Notes under the pieces: generated by a model
Seen by the model: only the letters and a program-made list of their open reading frames with translations
The model's database searches: none
What the model was told of the DNA's origin: nothing
Program-made: the position numbers and the translations under genes
Shown here: positions 5,450-8,612 of the stretch, piece after piece
Numbering within the stretch: the first letter of the stretch is position 1
Layout: each line of letters begins with the position of its first letter
NCBI GenBank assembly: GCA_910588285.1
Contig: CAJUQB010000150.1
Coordinates: 1-8,612, forward strand
Length of the DNA stretch: 8,612 nucleotides
Direction of reading: 5' to 3'
DNA from: an uncultured Lachnospiraceae bacterium
GTDB lineage: Bacteria > Bacillota > Clostridia > Lachnospirales > Lachnospiraceae

Positions 5450-6652
5450 TTAGAGCAGGAAGGCGCCCAGCGCCTCCATGAAATAATCCTGGAAGCCGGC
5501 CTTTTCCACAGAGCTTTCGTAGAGAATATCCACGCTGCCCACCTCGGTTCCGTTGAGCTTGTAGACAGCCTTTCCGGCAGCAGCGCCCTCCTGGATGGGG
5601 GCCGTGACGGATTCCGGCAGCTGCAGCTCCTTGGTGACGCTGCTAAGATCCTGGCCTGTGATGTCCAGATAGCGGAAGGGCCCCTGATAGCGGATGGAAA
5701 CCAGCTTCTCACAGCCCTGCTCTACCGGAAGGGAGGGCAGGGCATCCTGGTTCGCATCCTCATAGACCTGGCATTTCCCGAAGCCATAGTTCAGCAGTGC
5801 TTCCGCATCCTTGAAGCGGATCTTGGGATCCGGGGCAGCCATGACCACTGCGATCAGCTCCATGTCATCCCTCTTGGCAGTGGCGGAGACACAGAATTTT
5901 GCCAGGTCCGTGGAGCCTGTTTTCAATCCGGTGGCATATTGATACTGGCGAATCAGCTTGTTGGTATTGGTCAGCCCGAATTCCTCGGAGCCCCGCTTTG
6001 TCACATGGGTGATGGTGTCCATCCATACGGTGCAGTAATCGTGAATCTGGGGATATTTTGTAATCAGCTCCCGGGACATCAGGGCAATGTCGTAGGCTGT
6101 GGTTTCATGGCCGTCCACATCCAGCCCGCAGCAATTGACAAAGTTTGTATTTTCCATGCCAAGTCCCTTGGCACGCTGGTTCATCTGATTGACAAATTCG
6201 CTTTCCGAGCCGCAGATGGCCTCTGCCATGGCTGTGCAGGCATCGTTGGCGCTGGCAATGGAGATACATTTGATCATGGTATCCACGGTCTGGGTTTCTC
6301 CTGGCTCCAGATAGACCTGGGAGCCGCCCATGCCGGCCGCGTGCTCCGATACGGTTACGGTATCCTCCAGGGAGATTTTTTTCTCCTCCAGGGCATCGAA
6401 GATCAGTAACAGCGTCATGATTTTGGTGATGCTGGCCGGAGGCCGCCGGGTGTGGGCGTCCTTTTCGTAGACCACGGTGCCTGTGGAGGCCTCCATCAAC
6501 AGTACAGAAGGGGCCGAGAGCTCCAAGGGATCCGGCGCGGGCGTTTCCTCCTCCTTCAGGATCAGGGGCTCAGCCACAGGCAGGGGCTGTATGGAAAGGG
6601 GAGCAGCGGCCGCAAGACAGGCGGAAATCACAATAGATAAAAAACGGTGCAT
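5450..6652 (-). CDS. D-alanyl-D-alanine carboxypeptidase (penicillin-binding protein, peptidase S11)
   Basis: This 400-residue exported enzyme would trim the terminal D-Ala from peptidoglycan pentapeptides at the outer membrane face, like DacA/DacF-type PBPs. A hydrophobic signal segment covers residues about 4-20. The three active-site motifs are intact: S74-I-T-K77 in PPASITKIMT, S134-A-N136 in SIASANDACT and K244-T-G246 in TGLKTGSTD. LEPGET (115-120) and the segment FVNCCGLDVDGHETTAYDIA are characteristic S11 features. Residues about 300-380 form the beta-rich PBP5 C-terminal domain, and the last about 20 residues (ending DYFMEALGAFLL) could be the amphipathic membrane anchor. AAGGAGG (plus-strand 6659-6665) lies 6 bases before the ATG at 6652, an ideal spacing. 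It is divergent from the metallophosphoesterase. Whether it is vegetative (DacA-like) or sporulation-linked (DacF-like) cannot be settled from sequence alone. Confidence 0.93.
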   Translation of the reverse strand: MHRFLSIVISACLAAAAPLSIQPLPVAEPLILKEEETPAPDPLELSAPSVLLMEASTGTVVYEKDAHTRRPPASITKIMTLLLIFDALEEKKISLEDTVTVSEHAAGMGGSQVYLEPGETQTVDTMIKCISIASANDACTAMAEAICGSESEFVNQMNQRAKGLGMENTNFVNCCGLDVDGHETTAYDIALMSRELITKYPQIHDYCTVWMDTITHVTKRGSEEFGLTNTNKLIRQYQYATGLKTGSTDLAKFCVSATAKRDDMELIAVVMAAPDPKIRFKDAEALLNYGFGKCQVYEDANQDALPSLPVEQGCEKLVSIRYQGPFRYLDITGQDLSSVTKELQLPESVTAPIQEGAAAGKAVYKLNGTEVGSVDILYESSVEKAGFQDYFMEALGAFLL

Positions 6653-6766
6653 AGGTAACCTCCTTGGGGGTTTCTTTATATTTTAAGCAAAATATTCCAA
6701 AAATATGATTAAATATAGGAACAGCCGGCGAAAGAAGCTGTTTTATCTGAATGGGAGGATGTTGGA
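6653..6766. promoter_or_regulatory. Divergent intergenic region between carboxypeptidase and metallophosphoesterase genes
   Basis: This 114-base AT-rich gap must hold both start regions. Leftwards there is the strong AAGGAGG site (6659-6665) and TATAAA-like -10 candidates, but no well-spaced -35. Rightwards TATGAT (6704-6709) could be a -10 with a poor TTTTAA -35 (6681-6686), and GGGAGG (6753-6758) is the ribosome site. A short dyad, AACAGC (6720-6725) with GCTGTT (6737-6742), lies in the leader of the rightward gene. No promoter here is confident. Confidence 0.4.
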
Positions 6767-7630
6767 ATGAAAGGATGGATCATCGGAGGGATTTCCTGCG
6801 TGGCAGGGGCCTTGGGATATCTGTGTTGGCAGAAACGGGAGCTTAAAAGGTTTGATACAACCAATTATAGGATTCGTACCGATAAGGTACAGGGAGAGCA
6901 CCGGCTGGCAGTGCTGGCGGATCTTCATGGCTTTACTTACGGGAACGGGAACTGGAGGCTCTTGGCCAGGGTGCGGCGGCTGCGCCCGGAGCTGATCCTT
7001 ATTGCCGGGGACATGATCGTGTCCAGAGACACGGAGACCTACAGCAGCGCCCTGGAGACGTTAAGGAGCCTGTGCGCCATCGCCCCGGTTTATTACGGCA
7101 TGGGAAATCATGAGTCCAGGGCAGCCAGCCGTCCGCTGGTGGCAGAGGCCTTTCGGCAGTATCGGCAGGAGGCGGAGGAGCTTGGGGTGACCTTTTTGGA
7201 CAACCGGTCCTGCAGGATCCGGCTGGGGGAGGATTCGGTGACGCTGTCAGGCCTGGAGTTGGAGCTTGACTATTATGAGCGGGGCCGGGTGAAGGCCATG
7301 GAGGAGGGCCATGTGGCAGAGCTTGTGGGCCCTGCCCGGACCGGGGAGCTGCAGCTGCTTCTGGCCCACAATCCTTTCTATGGGGAGGAATATGCCGCCT
7401 GGGGGGCAGATGTGGCCTTCTGCGGTCACAACCACGGGGGGCTGGTGCGGATCCCGGGGATTGGAGGCCTGGTATCTCCCCAGCTTAGGCCTTTTCCGAA
7501 GTATGGGGAAGGGCTCCACAGAATCCGGGGAAAGTATGTGATCACCAGCCGGGGCTTGGGAACCCATACCTTCCACGTCCGCATCTGCAACCGGGCGGAG
7601 CTTTTGGCAGTGACCATTGAGCCCACCTGA
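6767..7630 (+). CDS. Membrane-anchored metallophosphoesterase (calcineurin-like, YkuE type)
   Basis: The 287-residue protein has one N-terminal hydrophobic segment (residues about 3-21) followed by a calcineurin-like phosphoesterase domain using two metal ions. The signature ligands are in order: D52-x-H54 in VLADLHGFTY, G81-D82 in LIAGDMIVS, GNH(E) at 113-116, H201 in LLLAHNPF and GHNHGG at 220-225. The spacing and domain order match the YkuE-like phosphodiesterase branch found at bacterial membranes; some relatives act on lipid or UDP-sugar substrates, but this one's substrate is unknown. The ATG follows GGGAGG with an 8-base spacer. The stop lies 25 bases before the next gene's start, so the two are probably co-transcribed. 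Confidence 0.88.
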   Translation: MKGWIIGGISCVAGALGYLCWQKRELKRFDTTNYRIRTDKVQGEHRLAVLADLHGFTYGNGNWRLLARVRRLRPELILIAGDMIVSRDTETYSSALETLRSLCAIAPVYYGMGNHESRAASRPLVAEAFRQYRQEAEELGVTFLDNRSCRIRLGEDSVTLSGLELELDYYERGRVKAMEEGHVAELVGPARTGELQLLLAHNPFYGEEYAAWGADVAFCGHNHGGLVRIPGIGGLVSPQLRPFPKYGEGLHRIRGKYVITSRGLGTHTFHVRICNRAELLAVTIEPT

Positions 7631-7655
7631 CGGCAAGGGGATAGAAAGGATATTT

Positions 7656-8609
7656 ATGAACAAAAGGGAGATCGGAAATCTGATTTATTATGAGCGCACC
7701 AGGCAAAATATCGGGCTGTCAGAGCTGGCAAGCGGCGTCTGCTCCGTATCTGTGCTTCAAAGACTTGAGAACGGCGAGCGTCTGCCGGAGCCTCTGATTC
7801 TGGAACGTCTGGTGGAACGCCTGGGGAAATCCATGAATAAAATGGAGCTCTTATATCATAAGACATCCTATGATATATACTATCTGCGGGAAGCTGTGGA
7901 ATGTTATGTAGAAGAGCAGCAGTATGAGGAAGCGGCTGAGGCGTTGATCTTTTATGAGAGCCTTCTGAAGGGAAAGGAGGCTCTGCATTGGCAGTATATC
8001 TGTAAAATGCGTGCAGTTCTGGCGGTGGAGCAGGAAGGGGATCATGGGAAGGCGGCCATGCTCCTTGAGGAAGCCATGGGGAAAACGCTGCCGGGCTTTG
8101 ATTTAAACAGCCTGGATTCCTATCTGCTGGGGGAGAGTGAGCTGTTGCTGCTGTTGATGTGGATCCAGGAGAAGATAGATGAAGATGTGACACATATCGG
8201 TATAGACGGGAACCGGCTTCTTCGCTATATCCAGCAAACCTGCCAGGATGAGGAGGTGCTGGCCAATGTATACAGCAAGGCTGCGTGGGTTCTGGGAAAT
8301 GTGGAACTGAAGGGCCACAATCCCAGGGAGGCCTTGTGGTATACTCTGGAGGGACAGAAAAGGCTGGCGGATGCCCTGGATATTGACCAGAAAACGGTGT
8401 CCCGGCTGGAAGGGGGAAAATATAAGCCCAAGCAGGGGACCTTCCAGAAGATCAAGGAGTATTTGGAGATTCACCGGGATATCTGCAGCACCCGCCTTGT
8501 GGTGGAAGACTTTGCATTGCTGGAAATGGAGCGGGAAATTGCCAGGAAAAAATACTATAAACCTGAATTATTCACGGAACAACAGGGTCAACTGCTGAAA
8601 TCCGCATAG
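7656..8609 (+). CDS. XRE/TPR-type regulator with two helix-turn-helix motifs, 3' end probably replaced by IS sequence
   Basis: The predicted 317-residue product opens with an XRE-type helix-turn-helix (residues about 5-60: IGNLIYYERTRQNIGLSELA, then SVLQRLENGERLP). It continues with TPR-like helical pairs (about 75-235, for example YEEAAEALIFYESLL and LANVYSKAAWVLGNVEL), and then has a second HTH-like block LADALDIDQKTVSRLEGGKY (237-256) with KPKQGTFQKIKEYLEI. HTH plus TPR is the layout of Rgg/PlcR-like peptide-responsive regulators, but the ligand is unknown. ATG 7656 is chosen over the in-frame ATG 7617 because AAAGGA (7645-7650) precedes it by 5 bases and 7617 overlaps the upstream gene. 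The last 15 codons (8562-8606, PELFTEQQGQLLKSA) coincide with the putative IS end, so the native protein probably ran on after Lys302. The second HTH has an unusually short first helix, perhaps an internal deletion. Confidence 0.7.
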   Translation: MNKREIGNLIYYERTRQNIGLSELASGVCSVSVLQRLENGERLPEPLILERLVERLGKSMNKMELLYHKTSYDIYYLREAVECYVEEQQYEEAAEALIFYESLLKGKEALHWQYICKMRAVLAVEQEGDHGKAAMLLEEAMGKTLPGFDLNSLDSYLLGESELLLLLMWIQEKIDEDVTHIGIDGNRLLRYIQQTCQDEEVLANVYSKAAWVLGNVELKGHNPREALWYTLEGQKRLADALDIDQKTVSRLEGGKYKPKQGTFQKIKEYLEIHRDICSTRLVVEDFALLEMEREIARKKYYKPELFTEQQGQLLKSA

Positions 8610-8612
8610 CTA
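8562..8612. mobile_element. Probable insertion-sequence end (right edge, element extends out of window)
   Basis: The stretch starts CCTGAATTATTCA, the exact inverted counterpart of bases 42-54, and has CCGCATAGCTA at 8602-8612 matching CCGCATAGTTA read inwards from the left edge. The two differ between these blocks, as expected for left and right IS ends that share only terminal and subterminal recognition sites. It lies in frame with, and closes, the regulator gene. IS family unknown. Confidence 0.55.

Noticed and set aside
5426..6409. Open frame of 327 codons on the plus strand
   Set aside because: It is antisense to the carboxypeptidase gene, whose catalytic motifs are all intact; the translation has no recognisable domain or ribosome site.
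1..8612. CRISPR array, tRNA, rRNA or known riboswitch
   Set aside because: No regular spaced repeats and no cloverleaf or rRNA-like or riboswitch-core sequence could be recognised by eye.

Overview
The window looks like chromosomal DNA of a low-to-mid-GC Gram-positive anaerobe, most probably a Lachnospiraceae-type Clostridium relative. This is inferred from protein style (cytoplasmic-looking S8 peptidase, three-segment cardiolipin synthase, DacF-like carboxypeptidase, XRE/TPR regulator), strong AGGAGG-type ribosome sites and sigma-A-like promoters. No database search was possible.

Layout. (1) Bases 1-54 and 8562-8612 carry the same 13-bp end sequence in inverted orientation plus a second shared motif about 40 bp further out. 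They look like the two ends of an insertion sequence, seen from outside at each window edge; one appears to cut the 5' end of the first gene, the other the 3' end of the last gene. (2) Bases 55-2858 are an accessory, visibly more AT-rich segment: a GNAT-type acetyltransferase, a convergent MazG-like nucleotide pyrophosphohydrolase, a roughly 250-base non-coding stretch with three strong palindromes, and a tightly coupled two-gene operon of an XRE repressor and a short HipA-like kinase. (3) Bases 2920-8561 are GC-richer and resemble resident chromosome: an S8 subtilisin-like protease, cardiolipin synthase, a convergent D-Ala-D-Ala carboxypeptidase, a divergent membrane-anchored metallophosphoesterase, and a two-HTH regulator in line with it.

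How the genes relate. The cls and dac genes act on the envelope (cardiolipin and peptidoglycan), and the metallophosphoesterase is of the membrane-associated YkuE-like type, so the right two thirds reads as envelope housekeeping with a linked regulator. The left third reads as a stress, toxin-antitoxin or defence-like island: acetyltransferase, nucleotide house-cleaning enzyme and HipB/HipA-like pair. The boundary lies between the end of the HipA-like gene and the protease start and is marked by a decayed 30-bp duplication.

Most notable points: the HipA-like protein has Ala where HipA kinases have the metal-binding Asp; the palindrome cluster upstream of it has no obvious assignment; and the matching ends at both edges suggest that the outermost genes are both IS-broken.
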